Shown piece after piece: positions 12,439 to 20,370 of a stretch of 64,000 nt of DNA; within the stretch, counting starts at the first letter, position 1, and each line of letters opens with the position of its first letter. A program made the translations under genes and the position numbers. The notes beneath the pieces are model-generated. The model saw nothing but the letters and a program-made list of their open reading frames with translations, was not told the origin of the DNA and did not search any database. This stretch comes from a virus, in IMG/VR virus record IMGVR_UViG_3300023178_000023, positions 1 to 64,000 of that record. One strand, given 5' to 3'.

Positions 12439-12762
12439 ATGTCAAATGTAATAGATGCAGCAGAGTATTTCAGTATTAAGAAAGAACAGGGCCTCCCAAC
12501 ACTGGAGTCGATCAAAGATTATATTGACTATGGAGATGAATCAGATCAAATTTGTCAGCATGTTATGTTGGATTTAATCGAAACATTATCTGTAGAATAT
12601 GAATTTGAAACACAGGATTTGAGGTTCTTAGATGAATTAGCTTTTCTGCATCTAATACTACAAGCAATTGTTGACAGACAATTAGATATTGATAATCCAT
12701 TTATTGAAGAGATGAATGTAGCAATTAGTAATTTGAAAAGGGAACATAAGAAAGAAGTATAA
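12439..12762 (+). CDS. Hypothetical protein, 107 aa
   Basis: Starts directly after the PhoH stop and ends with a TAATG overlap into the nuclease gene, so it is translationally coupled on both sides. Acidic and helical (DYGDESDQICQHVMLDLIET; later FLDELAFLHLILQAIVDRQL). I recognise no catalytic motif. It may belong functionally with PhoH or the nuclease. Confidence 0.65.
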   Translation: MSNVIDAAEYFSIKKEQGLPTLESIKDYIDYGDESDQICQHVMLDLIETLSVEYEFETQDLRFLDELAFLHLILQAIVDRQLDIDNPFIEEMNVAISNLKREHKKEV

Positions 12763-13436
12763 TGTTTAATCATGTTGATGTTGACTTACCGATTAATAAG
12801 CTTAGTCGAGTAAATGAAAATGGTAAAAGATGGTATCTAACACCAGACGGAAATAAGTATCCATCTATAACAACAGTCCTTTCGTGGTTTTCTGCGAAAG
12901 GACTTATGGAATGGAGAAAAAGAGTTGGTGAAGAGGTTGCCAATAAAATCACTACTCAAGCTGCCCGAAGTGGAACTAGTGTTCATCAAATGGCAGAAGA
13001 TCATCTAAACAATTTAGAATGGAAATCAAAAAAGACTATGCCTAATGACATAGAAACTTTTTTGAAAATAAAACCTGTCTTAGATGAAAGAATTGATAAT
13101 GTGTATGCACAGGAACATCCATTATATTCAGATCATTTAGGACTGGCTGGGACGGTTGACTGTGTTGCCGAATTTGATGGTAAACTATCCATAATTGACT
13201 TCAAGACTTCTAGGCAAAGCATGATTGGAGATAAATATGGTAAGTTAGAAAAATATTTTTGTCAGGCTTCTGGTTACGCAGTGATGTTTGAGGAGAGATA
13301 TAAAATGCCCATAAATAATTTAGTCATTATTGCGGCGGTGGCAGACAAAGACGAACCAGAGGTTTTTGTGTCTAAACGAGATGTTCATATAAAAGAACTA
13401 ATAAATATGACAGAAGAATATAAAAATAGGTTTTAG
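12762..13436 (+). CDS. PD-(D/E)XK exonuclease, RecB/Cas4/MGME1-like
   Basis: 224 residues. N-terminal YPSITTVLSWFSAKGLMEWR (about 28-47) and ARSGTSVHQMAEDHL (about 68-82) match the RecB-like nuclease entry helices. The catalytic core is LGLAGTVDCVAEF then KLSIIDFKTS (about 127-150), with Asp and the DxK lysine in place; QASGYAVMFEERY follows (motif IV-like). No Cys cluster, so not a Cas4 iron-sulphur type. Likely role is DNA end processing in replication or recombination. TAATG overlap upstream. Confidence 0.82.
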   Translation: MFNHVDVDLPINKLSRVNENGKRWYLTPDGNKYPSITTVLSWFSAKGLMEWRKRVGEEVANKITTQAARSGTSVHQMAEDHLNNLEWKSKKTMPNDIETFLKIKPVLDERIDNVYAQEHPLYSDHLGLAGTVDCVAEFDGKLSIIDFKTSRQSMIGDKYGKLEKYFCQASGYAVMFEERYKMPINNLVIIAAVADKDEPEVFVSKRDVHIKELINMTEEYKNRF

Positions 13437-13446
13437 GAAAAAATAA

Positions 13447-14238
13447 ATGTCCAGAGTAGTTAGATTGGTTAGCGACAGAATTCCATTGGGAATTGAGCAT
13501 CATCTTGGAGTTCTCTATGAGCCCCAATATGAGGATGGGGCCCCTTTTGTTTGGGGGAATTTTTATTTATTTGGTGTTACCAGATTGGATAAAAACACTG
13601 ATGATCTTGAGATTGTTCCAGAAAAAACAGTTACTCTTAATTCACAAATTAGAGAAAAGAGAGTGACACTCGCGCCTGGCCAGACTGTAAAGTTAAAAGT
13701 TAATAATTCTTCTGTAGGAATTGCTAGAGTTGCTTTACTCATAAGTGCTAGCACTAGTGATGGGAGTGTGGATATAATTTTTGATGATAAAAATAAAACA
13801 GTTGTTCATACAAACGAAACTTCATGGATGCAATATATTGATTTAACTCTGACGCCCGTAAAAGATTTTCCTACAGTTACATATTCCCTTTCGATAGATA
13901 GACAAATCGGAGAATGGGGATACAATTTAATTAATTCTACAAGTCCATATCCAAAATTTCCATCATCTCCACAATTAGTTGCTCAATGGGATACTAAAAA
14001 ATTTGAAAATGTGAGTTGTACTATAGTTTTTGGACAAAGATTCGGAGAACGTCTGGGACAAACAAAAATTCATATCAATTCTATAGAAAGTAAATTTTTG
14101 ATTTTGCCATATAGATGGAAAAATAGTGGATGTAGCAAAGCAGATATTGTATGTCATTTTGATGTATTGTCTGAAAATGGAGATGTTGCTAAATTTAAAT
14201 GTAAAGAATTAGCAGGTATAGACGGCATAAGTTATTAA
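13447..14238 (+). CDS. Hypothetical beta-rich protein, 263 aa
   Basis: Soluble, with long beta strands throughout (VTLAPGQTVKLKVNNSSVGI; later TSWMQYIDLTLTPVKDF), which suggests one or more beta sandwiches. No signal peptide. The pattern fits a virion or decoration-type protein, but there is no specific family match. AT-rich tail before the small membrane genes. Preceded by TTAGGAAAAAATAA. Confidence 0.6.
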   Translation: MSRVVRLVSDRIPLGIEHHLGVLYEPQYEDGAPFVWGNFYLFGVTRLDKNTDDLEIVPEKTVTLNSQIREKRVTLAPGQTVKLKVNNSSVGIARVALLISASTSDGSVDIIFDDKNKTVVHTNETSWMQYIDLTLTPVKDFPTVTYSLSIDRQIGEWGYNLINSTSPYPKFPSSPQLVAQWDTKKFENVSCTIVFGQRFGERLGQTKIHINSIESKFLILPYRWKNSGCSKADIVCHFDVLSENGDVAKFKCKELAGIDGISY

Positions 14239-14299
14239 AGCCGTATATTAATTACTATGTGAATTTGAAAAACAACTTAAAAACGAAAGGAGGTAATAC

Positions 14300-14530
14300 A
14301 TGGATATTATCAACAAAGTAAAAGGTTGGGCTGGCGCACTAGCTGAATTAGGTATTAGTGTCGCCGCGCTTATGATTGTAGTAGAAGTACTAGGTTTAGG
14401 TGCAATCCCATTCTTTCCAGAAGTGAGTGTAGTAAGCAATGTGAGTAATATGCTTGCTGTACTAGGCGCAGAAGGTCTTATGGGCTTGATTGCGATTTGG
14501 GTATTATGGGGAATTTGGAATCGCAAGTGA
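14300..14530 (+). CDS. Small membrane protein (candidate holin), 76 aa
   Basis: Two hydrophobic segments, about 15-38 (ELGISVAALMIVVEVLGLGA) and about 50-72 (GLMGLIAIWVLWGIW), with a short Pro-containing loop and a basic end. Very strong ribosome site GAAAGGAGGT, so high expression is expected. Size and topology suit a holin or small virion membrane protein; neither is proven. Paired with the next small membrane gene, which has the same leader. Confidence 0.65.
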   Translation: MDIINKVKGWAGALAELGISVAALMIVVEVLGLGAIPFFPEVSVVSNVSNMLAVLGAEGLMGLIAIWVLWGIWNRK

Positions 14531-14567
14531 TTCCAGACAATTAACTGATTAACAGAAAGGAGGTCAT

Positions 14568-14741
14568 ATGGTCGATAAGTTAAAAGACTGGACTATGGCT
14601 AGAAAAAATGAAAGAACTACTTGGGATGGTATTCTTTTAGTAGTATTTGGAGTTTTATTGTTAATGGGAAGTCCATTAGTAAAACTCGCCGCATGGATAG
14701 CAATTCTTTGGGGCGTATGGACAATCTGGAAGTCAGAATAA
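14568..14741 (+). CDS. Small membrane protein (candidate holin partner), 57 aa
   Basis: ATG at 14568 preceded by AGAAAGGAGGTCAT, stop TAA 14739-14741. A charged N-terminus (MVDKLKDWTMARKNERTTWDG) is followed by two hydrophobic stretches (ILLVVFGVLLLM and LAAWIAILWGVWTIW). The end WGVWTIWKSE resembles the end of the upstream protein (VLWGIWNRK), so the two may be distant paralogues. Ends just before the gp33 promoter. Confidence 0.7.
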   Translation: MVDKLKDWTMARKNERTTWDGILLVVFGVLLLMGSPLVKLAAWIAILWGVWTIWKSE

Positions 14742-14745
14742 AGTC

Positions 14746-14774
14746 TTGACATAACTTGTATTATAGCGTATACT
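14746..14774 (+). promoter_or_regulatory. Sigma-70 promoter of the gp33-gp59 unit
   Basis: TTGACA (14746-14751), 17-base spacer, TATACT (14769-14774). The -10 lies inside one arm of a 15-bp palindrome. Confidence 0.85.
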
Positions 14775-14796
14775 GTAAAAATATACGCTATAATAC
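14758..14796 (+). repeat. 15-bp perfect inverted repeat over the gp33 promoter
   Basis: GTATTATAGCGTATA (14758-14772) and TATACGCTATAATAC (14782-14796) are perfect inverses with a 9-base spacer. The first arm covers the -10, the second ends directly before the ribosome site GAAAGGAG. It could be a repressor operator or a hairpin at the very 5' end of the message that controls translation. Confidence 0.85.
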
Positions 14797-14809
14797 GAAA
14801 GGAGATAGA

Positions 14810-15034
14810 ATGTTAAAATTAAAAAGTTCAAAAGAATTTTGTGATGAAATTGAAAAGAATGTAAGTGAAATGAAAATGTCTTACATCGAAACAATCACGC
14901 ATTACTGCGAAACTAATAATTTAGAAGTTGAAAATGTGACTCCACTTTTGAGTTCATTTATAAAAGAGAAAATCAAATACGAAGCAGAGGGTTTAAACTT
15001 AGTCAGAAAATCGACTCAGCGGCTACCTTTATGA
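14810..15034 (+). CDS. 33: Late transcription co-activator gp33
   Basis: 74 residues from the ATG at 14810 (AAAGGAGATAGA); an ATG at 14756 lies upstream of the promoter start and is rejected. The motif order (SYIETITHYCETNNLEVENV, then IKEKIKYEAEGLNLVRKS) and the C-terminal QRLPL match T4 gp33, where the last residues bind the sliding clamp gp45. T4 gp33 also binds the RNA polymerase beta-flap; T4 gp33 is 112 residues, so this one is short. It precedes gp59 and gp32 in T4 order and overlaps gp59 by 4 bases. Confidence 0.85.
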   Translation: MLKLKSSKEFCDEIEKNVSEMKMSYIETITHYCETNNLEVENVTPLLSSFIKEKIKYEAEGLNLVRKSTQRLPL

Positions 15035-15714
15035 GATACATGTCTAGTAGAAAAATAGATGATTTTGAAGCCTTTAAGATATATTTGGCAATGAAGAATC
15101 ATTTCGCTGGTAAGTTTGATTTTAAGAAGTATAATGGTAAAGTAAATACAAAAAAAGAAACATATCTGAATAGAAAAGATAAAAAAACTTTTGAAGAACT
15201 TTCTAAAAGATATGACAAAAAAACCTTAGAAGAATTTTTACTTTCAGTTTTTGTTAATGTTACTGATAGTGGAAATTTAGCAATACATAGAAATGAATAT
15301 ATGTATTCTAAAAATCTACTTGATAAAGAATCGATTGAGATCTATAAAAACTGGAAAAAAAGAATACATAGTATCAGATACACTTTTAAATCGGATTGTG
15401 AAATTCTATTTTCTAGTGCATCAAATAAAGACTTAGAATTTCAAGATATTTTTAGGTCTTTAAAAGGACACTATCCTTTTATAGTACAACTGGAACAAAA
15501 AGGTGAAATTTGTTTAGAAACCTTAGTAATCTTTGAAAAGATTTTTGGTTTCTTGAAAAAAGTAAAGATTGATGATACAACTTACTGGCCGGTTTATTGT
15601 AAGAAGATAGACAAGTACATGTCTTTTTTAGATGTGGAACTTGATTATTATGTTGGAGTTATAAAGACTCTTTTGATTGAAGATTATTATGAAAATTATG
15701 GTAAATATATTTAA
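15031..15714 (+). CDS. 59: Helicase loader gp59
   Basis: 227 residues, close to T4 gp59 (217). The N-terminus IDDFEAFKIYLAMKNHFAGK, followed by YNGKVN and YLNRKDKKTFEELSKRYDKK, matches the gp59 family. In T4 it loads gp41 helicase on forks covered with gp32. Lys-rich, as expected for a DNA-binding loader. It lies between gp33 and gp32 exactly as in T4. Confidence 0.9.
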   Translation: MRYMSSRKIDDFEAFKIYLAMKNHFAGKFDFKKYNGKVNTKKETYLNRKDKKTFEELSKRYDKKTLEEFLLSVFVNVTDSGNLAIHRNEYMYSKNLLDKESIEIYKNWKKRIHSIRYTFKSDCEILFSSASNKDLEFQDIFRSLKGHYPFIVQLEQKGEICLETLVIFEKIFGFLKKVKIDDTTYWPVYCKKIDKYMSFLDVELDYYVGVIKTLLIEDYYENYGKYI

Positions 15715-15722
15715 TTTACATC

Positions 15723-15751
15723 TTGACATACAACGAATATTGAGTTATATT
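15723..15751 (+). promoter_or_regulatory. Sigma-70 promoter of gp32
   Basis: TTGACA (15723-15728), 17-base spacer, TATATT (15746-15751). The leader of about 40 bases before the AAGGAG site may carry gp32 autoregulation. Confidence 0.85.
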
Positions 15752-15783
15752 AGAAAAATAAACAAACGCATACAACGCATATT
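15727..15783 (+). repeat. Direct repeat in the gp32 promoter and leader
   Basis: CATACAACGAATATT (15727-15741) and CATACAACGCATATT (15769-15783) differ at one base. The first lies in the promoter spacer, the second directly before TAAGGAG. This suggests a binding site used at DNA and/or RNA level, possibly gp32 itself on the leader. Confidence 0.75.
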
Positions 15784-15797
15784 AAGGAGAAAAATAT

Positions 15798-16703
15798 ATG
15801 TCTTTTGCAGCATTAAAAAAGAATCGTACCAACTTTAGTAAACTTACAGAAGAGTTGGAAAAAACATCTCAACCACAATCAAATACATCATCTGTAGATG
15901 ATCGTTTTTGGAAACCAACTATTGATAAGTCTGGTAACAGTTATGCTGTTATTCGATTTCTTCCACCAACTGATGGTGAAGACCTTCCTTGGGTTCGAGT
16001 TTTCAATCATGGGTTCAAAGGCCCTGGCGGTTGGTTAATTGATAATTGTCTTACTACTATTGGAAAGCCATGTCCTGTTTGTGAAAGCAATACAGAACTT
16101 TGGGGAACTGGTTCTCAAGACAATCAAAATCTGGCTAGGGATCGTAAACGTAAACTGAAATATATGTCTAATATTTACGTTGTTAAGGATCCAGCAAATC
16201 CAGAAAACGAAGGTAAAGTTTTCCTTTATTCTTTCGGTAAAAAAATCTTTGATAAACTGAACGATATCATGCGTCCACAATTCGAAGATGAAGATCCAGT
16301 AAATCCATTTGATTTTTGGGAAGGTGCTAATTTTAAATTGAAGTATCGTACTGTTGATGGATATGGTAATTATGATAAATCTGAATTTGATCGCCAGTCT
16401 GCACTGTCAGAAGATGATGCAGAATTGGAATCAATTTATAATCAACAACACTCTTTAGAAGAGTTTGTAAGTCCTAGTAACTTTAAGTCTTATGAACAAC
16501 TTAAAGAGCGTCTTGATAGAGTTCTTGGTAATACTGCTTCTATGACAAATGCAGATTATGATATGGATGAGTCAATCTCTGATACTCCAAGTTTTGCGAA
16601 ACCTTCATTCAAGGAAGTACCAACACCAGAACTCGCTTCAGCATCTAGTGATGATGAAGATGATTCAATTTCATACTTCACACGTCTTGCTGAAGAAACT
16701 TAA
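15798..16703 (+). CDS. 32: Single-stranded DNA-binding protein gp32
   Basis: 301 residues, the same length as T4 gp32. The N-terminal basic segment (KKNRTNFSKLTEEL) corresponds to the LAST/cooperativity region. The OB-fold core has a zinc site with H71, C84, C92 and C95 (NHGF..., DNC, PCPVC), like H64/C77/C87/C90 in T4. The Asp/Glu/Ser-rich C-terminal tail ends YFTRLAEET and would bind partner proteins such as gp59. Coats ssDNA at replication forks and probably represses its own translation through the repeated leader. A strong terminator follows. Confidence 0.95.
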   Translation: MSFAALKKNRTNFSKLTEELEKTSQPQSNTSSVDDRFWKPTIDKSGNSYAVIRFLPPTDGEDLPWVRVFNHGFKGPGGWLIDNCLTTIGKPCPVCESNTELWGTGSQDNQNLARDRKRKLKYMSNIYVVKDPANPENEGKVFLYSFGKKIFDKLNDIMRPQFEDEDPVNPFDFWEGANFKLKYRTVDGYGNYDKSEFDRQSALSEDDAELESIYNQQHSLEEFVSPSNFKSYEQLKERLDRVLGNTASMTNADYDMDESISDTPSFAKPSFKEVPTPELASASSDDEDDSISYFTRLAEET

Positions 16704-16776
16704 AGGGTATACTAGATAGAATATCCCTGATGGCAGAGTAAGCCTCGCATCGAAAAGACTAGGTACACCAGAGCGG

Positions 16777-16808
16777 AAGGTAGAGATTATATCTCTACCT
16801 TCTTTTTT
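16777..16808 (+). terminator. Rho-independent terminator after gp32
   Basis: AAGGTAGAGAT (16777-16787) and ATCTCTACCTT (16791-16801) form an 11-bp stem with a 3-base loop, followed by a T tract. In the rest of the 16704-16919 gap only a weak possible promoter is seen (TTGCAA at 16860-16865, CAGATA at 16883-16888). Confidence 0.9.
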
Positions 16809-16919
16809 ACATAACGGGCATTCTCAAATTTCATAGCTTAAACCCTTTTTTTTCTGCAATTGCAAACTACATAATAATGTATCAGATACACACATTTATC
16901 ACATTAGGAGAATAAAAAA

Positions 16920-17165
16920 ATGTTTGAGACATTTGTAAGATTATATTCAAATTGGCAAAATAGATACGAGGCTGCTCGTAGTAAAAAAATTACTATTGAT
17001 GAGTTGAGTAAACTTAACGATAAAGATTTAGAAGATATTGGAATAAACAGAGGTGATATTCGTTTCATTGCAGATAAACATTATAACGACATTAGAGAAG
17101 AATATTTCAGAGATATTAGAGCTAGAGCAGATATGATAAATTCTAATTTAAGAGGATGGGTATAA
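16920..17165 (+). CDS. DUF1127-domain protein, 81 aa
   Basis: LSKLNDKDLEDIGINRGDIR (29-48) is the DUF1127 signature, preceded by a basic helical N-terminus (NWQNRYEAARSKK). DUF1127 proteins are small, abundant in alphaproteobacteria, and some affect RNA turnover, phosphate and carbon metabolism. The phage copy was probably taken from such a host. Preceded by TTAGGAG. TAATG overlap with the next gene. Confidence 0.85.
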   Translation: MFETFVRLYSNWQNRYEAARSKKITIDELSKLNDKDLEDIGINRGDIRFIADKHYNDIREEYFRDIRARADMINSNLRGWV

Positions 17166-17350
17166 TGACAGATACTTTATTTCATTTAAGAAATGAGATG
17201 TCCTCTATGGCGTCTAGTGTTTGGTCTGGGTTTTATAAATTCTGTGAAATTTCTGGTTATGCAAGAGCAGCATCAGCACTAGCCAGACAGGGATTGCACG
17301 AAGAAGCAAAAGCTTGCATGATGCAAGCGAAAAAACTGCGTACTAATTAA
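17165..17350 (+). CDS. Hypothetical helical protein, 61 aa
   Basis: I chose the ATG at 17165 (TAATG overlap, AGAGG upstream); an in-frame ATG at 17156 is possible. Fully helical with an Ala/Arg/Gln-rich second half (ARAASALARQGLHEEAKACM). This second half resembles short alphaproteobacterial proteins found beside DUF1127 genes. Its stop meets the stop of the minus-strand tape-measure candidate: the two strands converge here with no space. Confidence 0.6.
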   Translation: MTDTLFHLRNEMSSMASSVWSGFYKFCEISGYARAASALARQGLHEEAKACMMQAKKLRTN

Positions 17351-20059
17351 TTAGAATGCTCCATGTAAACCTCTGGTCGCATCTCTGATTGCTTGGTCAG
17401 TGTGTCTGACTTCTGGCTTCTGTACTGCTGTAGTTGTATTGTTATTGACTACATTATTTGTAGTTGATTGCGGAGCAACAACTACATTTGCAGCACCGCC
17501 TGCAGGGCCCGCTGAATCTAGTGCATTTGTATTCATAAATTCACTTGCTGCAAGTTTTTGTTGAGCAGAGTTTAATTCATTGGCAGATGTATTGGAAACG
17601 TCTGTAGTTAAGCCCGATGCGTTTAGAGTGTTTGTTGGTGTTATGTCTTGAATAGCTGAAAGCTTTTCTCTTTCTGCATTCAAAAGTTCTGTTGTTTTAT
17701 TCACTCGAATTTGACGTGCTTCTTTCACTGGATCGGGTCCTCTTTTGGGACTTTTTGTGTTGTCCAATGCTGCTTGTTCTTTTGCTAGTGTACTTTCCAA
17801 TCTCTTTATGTTTTCTTCAATTTTCGCTTTTTCTTTTGCTTGTAGTATTTGGTTTTGTTTTTCGATATTATTTTCTGCTCCAGAAATCATTTCTTTTGCT
17901 AATTGAGTCAGTTCGTCTGTTCTTTGTTTAAAGAGTTCTGGATTTGTTGTAGAATCTGTATCAAATGGGCGCGGATTTTCTGGGGTGCGATACATATCAT
18001 TATAAGTATCTCTTACCATCAATCCAATATCCAATGGAGCTCCCGCTAAGCTTGGTAAAAATATTCCAGCACCTTCGGCTGCAGCCCCGGCGAAATCTCC
18101 CTCAAACAATCTTCCTAATGCAAAAATTCCTCCAGCAGCAATTCCAAGAGCAGGTATTGCTTTTACTGCAACGCCTGCTGCATTTTTTGCCAGAATTTTC
18201 ATTGCTAGTTTTTTATCGATTGATGATGCTACTTTTGCTACACTACCTGTTTGGTTTCCGGCCGCACTGGCAGCACTATCGATTGCACTAACGACACCTC
18301 TATTGTTGCTCGCAATTATTTTTCTTGCCTCTTCTAATCCACCATCTCCCGCTCTTGGTGCTGCAGATGGTTTTGATATGGCCGGATCGACTTTTGTATT
18401 GACGCCATCCGACACTGCGACTTTTATATCGTTATTCTGGCGCAATCTCACTCGTTCATCGTTTATTAGGTCAGTCTGAGTTTTTCTTTGGTCAAATTTC
18501 TTAATTTCGGCATCTTGTGCTTTTTTTGCCAACGCCTCTCTTTCTAATCTTCGAAACTCTAAATCGGCCCGCTGTCTTTGTTTCATTTTTTCAATTTCTG
18601 CCTGTTGTTTCGCTTTTGCTCTTTTCTCTGCTTCTGCATCGGCGTCAGTTTTTTTCGTATTATCGGCGTCAGTTTTTTTCGTATTATCGGCGTCAGTTTT
18701 TTTCGTATTATCGACGTTGTCAACATTAGGTTCTGGTAAATCGGGTGCTCTAAACATTGATGTAAGTAGAGATCCGCCACCAATCGCAGCAGTCAATGCT
18801 AAAAGACCTTTTCCTAATTTTCCTCTAGTCAGTGCTTTTGTTAAATTTTTCAATCCGCCTAAAAGGCCTTTTCCCTTTCCTTTTCCTTTTCCTCCGAAAA
18901 GATTTCCTAAAAAAGAGCCCCCTGCAACTGCGCCAAAGAGATCAACTCCACTTCCATCTCCATCGCCGCCGGGCCCAGGCCCACCGCTTTCAGCAATCTC
19001 TTTGTTGGTTTTTGCAAGTGCTTGTAATGCTTTCAGTTGTGCAAGTTCTATTTGTTGATCTTTTTTTCTTTCTCTTCTGAGTTCTCTCTGTTCTTCTATT
19101 TCTAATGATGTTGGATTACCATCATTATCTTTCATCCATTGTAGGAGATCTCTTATTTCTGCTAGATATGGTTCATTAGGCCCAAGTTTTGTATCTATTT
19201 CATCAAGTGCATCTTTATTTCCTGTGAGTTTATCTTCTATTCCAGAATTATCTACAGGTTCTGGTTTATTCTCTGGTTGTGATACTGAAGGTTCACCATC
19301 TAATCCAAATTTTGACTTGAGTGCTTCAATCTCATCCAGTTCTGCTTTTTTAATTTCTCTATCTTGTTTGTCTGCTTGTGCTTTTCTAATGATGTTGTCT
19401 TTGATTTCATTTATGACTTCATCTTCAGATACGCCTCTACGTCTTGCCTCTTCTTGGATTTTTTCTTGATCCATATTAGAACGAGCAATCGCATCTTCGT
19501 TTGATATTTGGGTTCGTAGTACTTCGAATTCTTTTTTCTCTAGAGCTCTTTGTGCTGCAATTCTTTCTTCTCTTTGTGCATTTTCTTCTTTAGCAGCTTT
19601 GCGTCTTTCTCTGAATTGTTTTACTCTTTGTCCAATAAAACTTGCTCCCATTGCGAGAAGTGGACTTTGTGATAATGCTCCCGTTACAAGGCCTCCTATT
19701 CCATCAAGACTTCCTTTGACAGTATCAGATACTAAATCTTTGACGCCTGCTTTAAATCCAGCATTTTCTTTGATGCTTGCTTGAGAATTTTGAAGAACTT
19801 GTTCTAAGATTTGTCTTTCTCTATTAGAAACACCTTCCATATTTTCAAGTGTTGCACTTAATGCATCAATTCTTTTTCTAGTTTCCGTGAATTGTTTTAC
19901 AGAAACATCTGATTGTTGTTCAAAAATAGAACCTATTTCATTCAATGCCTGTCTTGCACCGGCAGACTGAAGAGAAGCGCTCGCGTCTTTTACAGACTTC
20001 GCGAGCTCTTCTTGATTTTGTTTTACTAATTTTTCAGTTACTGATGCAAGATCTGCCAT
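17351..20059 (-). CDS. Probable tail tape-measure / coiled-coil virion protein, 902 aa
   Basis: Long coiled coil over the first 100 residues and again about 150-320 (Lys/Glu/Arg/Gln-rich). A Gly/Lys-rich hinge is seen around 380-420, hydrophobic membrane-type segments at about 420-450 and 630-680 (VKAIPALGIAAGGIFALGRL), and a Thr/Asn-rich end. Coiled coil plus membrane segments and location downstream of the gp26 frameshift gene fit a tape-measure protein, longer than T4 gp29 (590). No sequence-level match to gp29 is seen, so another internal tail protein is possible. Contains a 24-base triple repeat. Confidence 0.55.
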   Translation of the reverse strand: MADLASVTEKLVKQNQEELAKSVKDASASLQSAGARQALNEIGSIFEQQSDVSVKQFTETRKRIDALSATLENMEGVSNRERQILEQVLQNSQASIKENAGFKAGVKDLVSDTVKGSLDGIGGLVTGALSQSPLLAMGASFIGQRVKQFRERRKAAKEENAQREERIAAQRALEKKEFEVLRTQISNEDAIARSNMDQEKIQEEARRRGVSEDEVINEIKDNIIRKAQADKQDREIKKAELDEIEALKSKFGLDGEPSVSQPENKPEPVDNSGIEDKLTGNKDALDEIDTKLGPNEPYLAEIRDLLQWMKDNDGNPTSLEIEEQRELRRERKKDQQIELAQLKALQALAKTNKEIAESGGPGPGGDGDGSGVDLFGAVAGGSFLGNLFGGKGKGKGKGLLGGLKNLTKALTRGKLGKGLLALTAAIGGGSLLTSMFRAPDLPEPNVDNVDNTKKTDADNTKKTDADNTKKTDADAEAEKRAKAKQQAEIEKMKQRQRADLEFRRLEREALAKKAQDAEIKKFDQRKTQTDLINDERVRLRQNNDIKVAVSDGVNTKVDPAISKPSAAPRAGDGGLEEARKIIASNNRGVVSAIDSAASAAGNQTGSVAKVASSIDKKLAMKILAKNAAGVAVKAIPALGIAAGGIFALGRLFEGDFAGAAAEGAGIFLPSLAGAPLDIGLMVRDTYNDMYRTPENPRPFDTDSTTNPELFKQRTDELTQLAKEMISGAENNIEKQNQILQAKEKAKIEENIKRLESTLAKEQAALDNTKSPKRGPDPVKEARQIRVNKTTELLNAEREKLSAIQDITPTNTLNASGLTTDVSNTSANELNSAQQKLAASEFMNTNALDSAGPAGGAANVVVAPQSTTNNVVNNNTTTAVQKPEVRHTDQAIRDATRGLHGAF
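18639..18710 (-). repeat. 24-base tandem repeat, three copies, in the tape-measure candidate
   Basis: Three identical 24-base units (18639-18662, 18663-18686, 18687-18710) encode an 8-residue repeat with KKTDADNT, with partial copies around it. It is a linker between the Gly-rich hinge and a charged coiled coil. Copy number could vary by slippage and change the length of the protein. Confidence 0.9.
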
Positions 20060-20361
20060 TATTTTCTACTCATGTAAGCTTGAGCACCAAAATAAAAACC
20101 AACAATAGATGCCTGTGCAATATAAAATAATCCGAATAAATCAGATAAAGCATTTACTCTAGAGTCTGATAAAACTGGTGTGAATAATACAATAGTAAAA
20201 ATTAACATAGAAGCCAAAGATATCCAACTCATTTTCTTTTGAGTCTCTGCCTTTTCTTCGGCTCTTTCTATTTCAAGCATTTCTTTTTTCAATGCGATTT
20301 CTTCTTGACTCACTTTTCCATCTCCATGTAGGTCAAAATTAATTTCCTCTGCTGGTGCCAT
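20059..20361 (-). CDS. Membrane protein with EF-hand-like loop, 100 aa
   Basis: Residues 10-21 read DLHGDGKVSQEE, an EF-hand calcium loop pattern (D1, D5, G6, E12, with His at position 3). A charged helix follows, then two membrane segments (WISLASMLIFTIVLFTPVL and LFGLFYIAQASIVGFYFGAQ). AAGGAA ribosome site; the last base overlaps the tape-measure start. A related small protein sits near the hub genes in some marine T4-like phages as I recall. Could be a holin or tail membrane component; role unknown. Confidence 0.7.
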   Translation of the reverse strand: MAPAEEINFDLHGDGKVSQEEIALKKEMLEIERAEEKAETQKKMSWISLASMLIFTIVLFTPVLSDSRVNALSDLFGLFYIAQASIVGFYFGAQAYMSRK

Positions 20362-20370
20362 TTGATTTCC

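Noticed and set aside
18639-18710. CRISPR-like array
   Set aside because: The repeats are contiguous 24-base coding units without spacers, in frame with the large protein. No CRISPR array was seen anywhere in the window.
18639-18715. Frameshift signals at the A7 runs of the KKTDADNT repeat
   Set aside because: The A run is in the wrong phase for a -1 slippery heptamer (ACG AAA AAA ACT) and no useful alternative frame follows.
18717-19080. Plus-strand open frames of 82-113 codons opposite the tape-measure candidate
   Set aside because: They are Phe/Pro/Leu-rich mirror frames of the Lys/Glu/Gly-rich minus-strand gene and have no ribosome sites.
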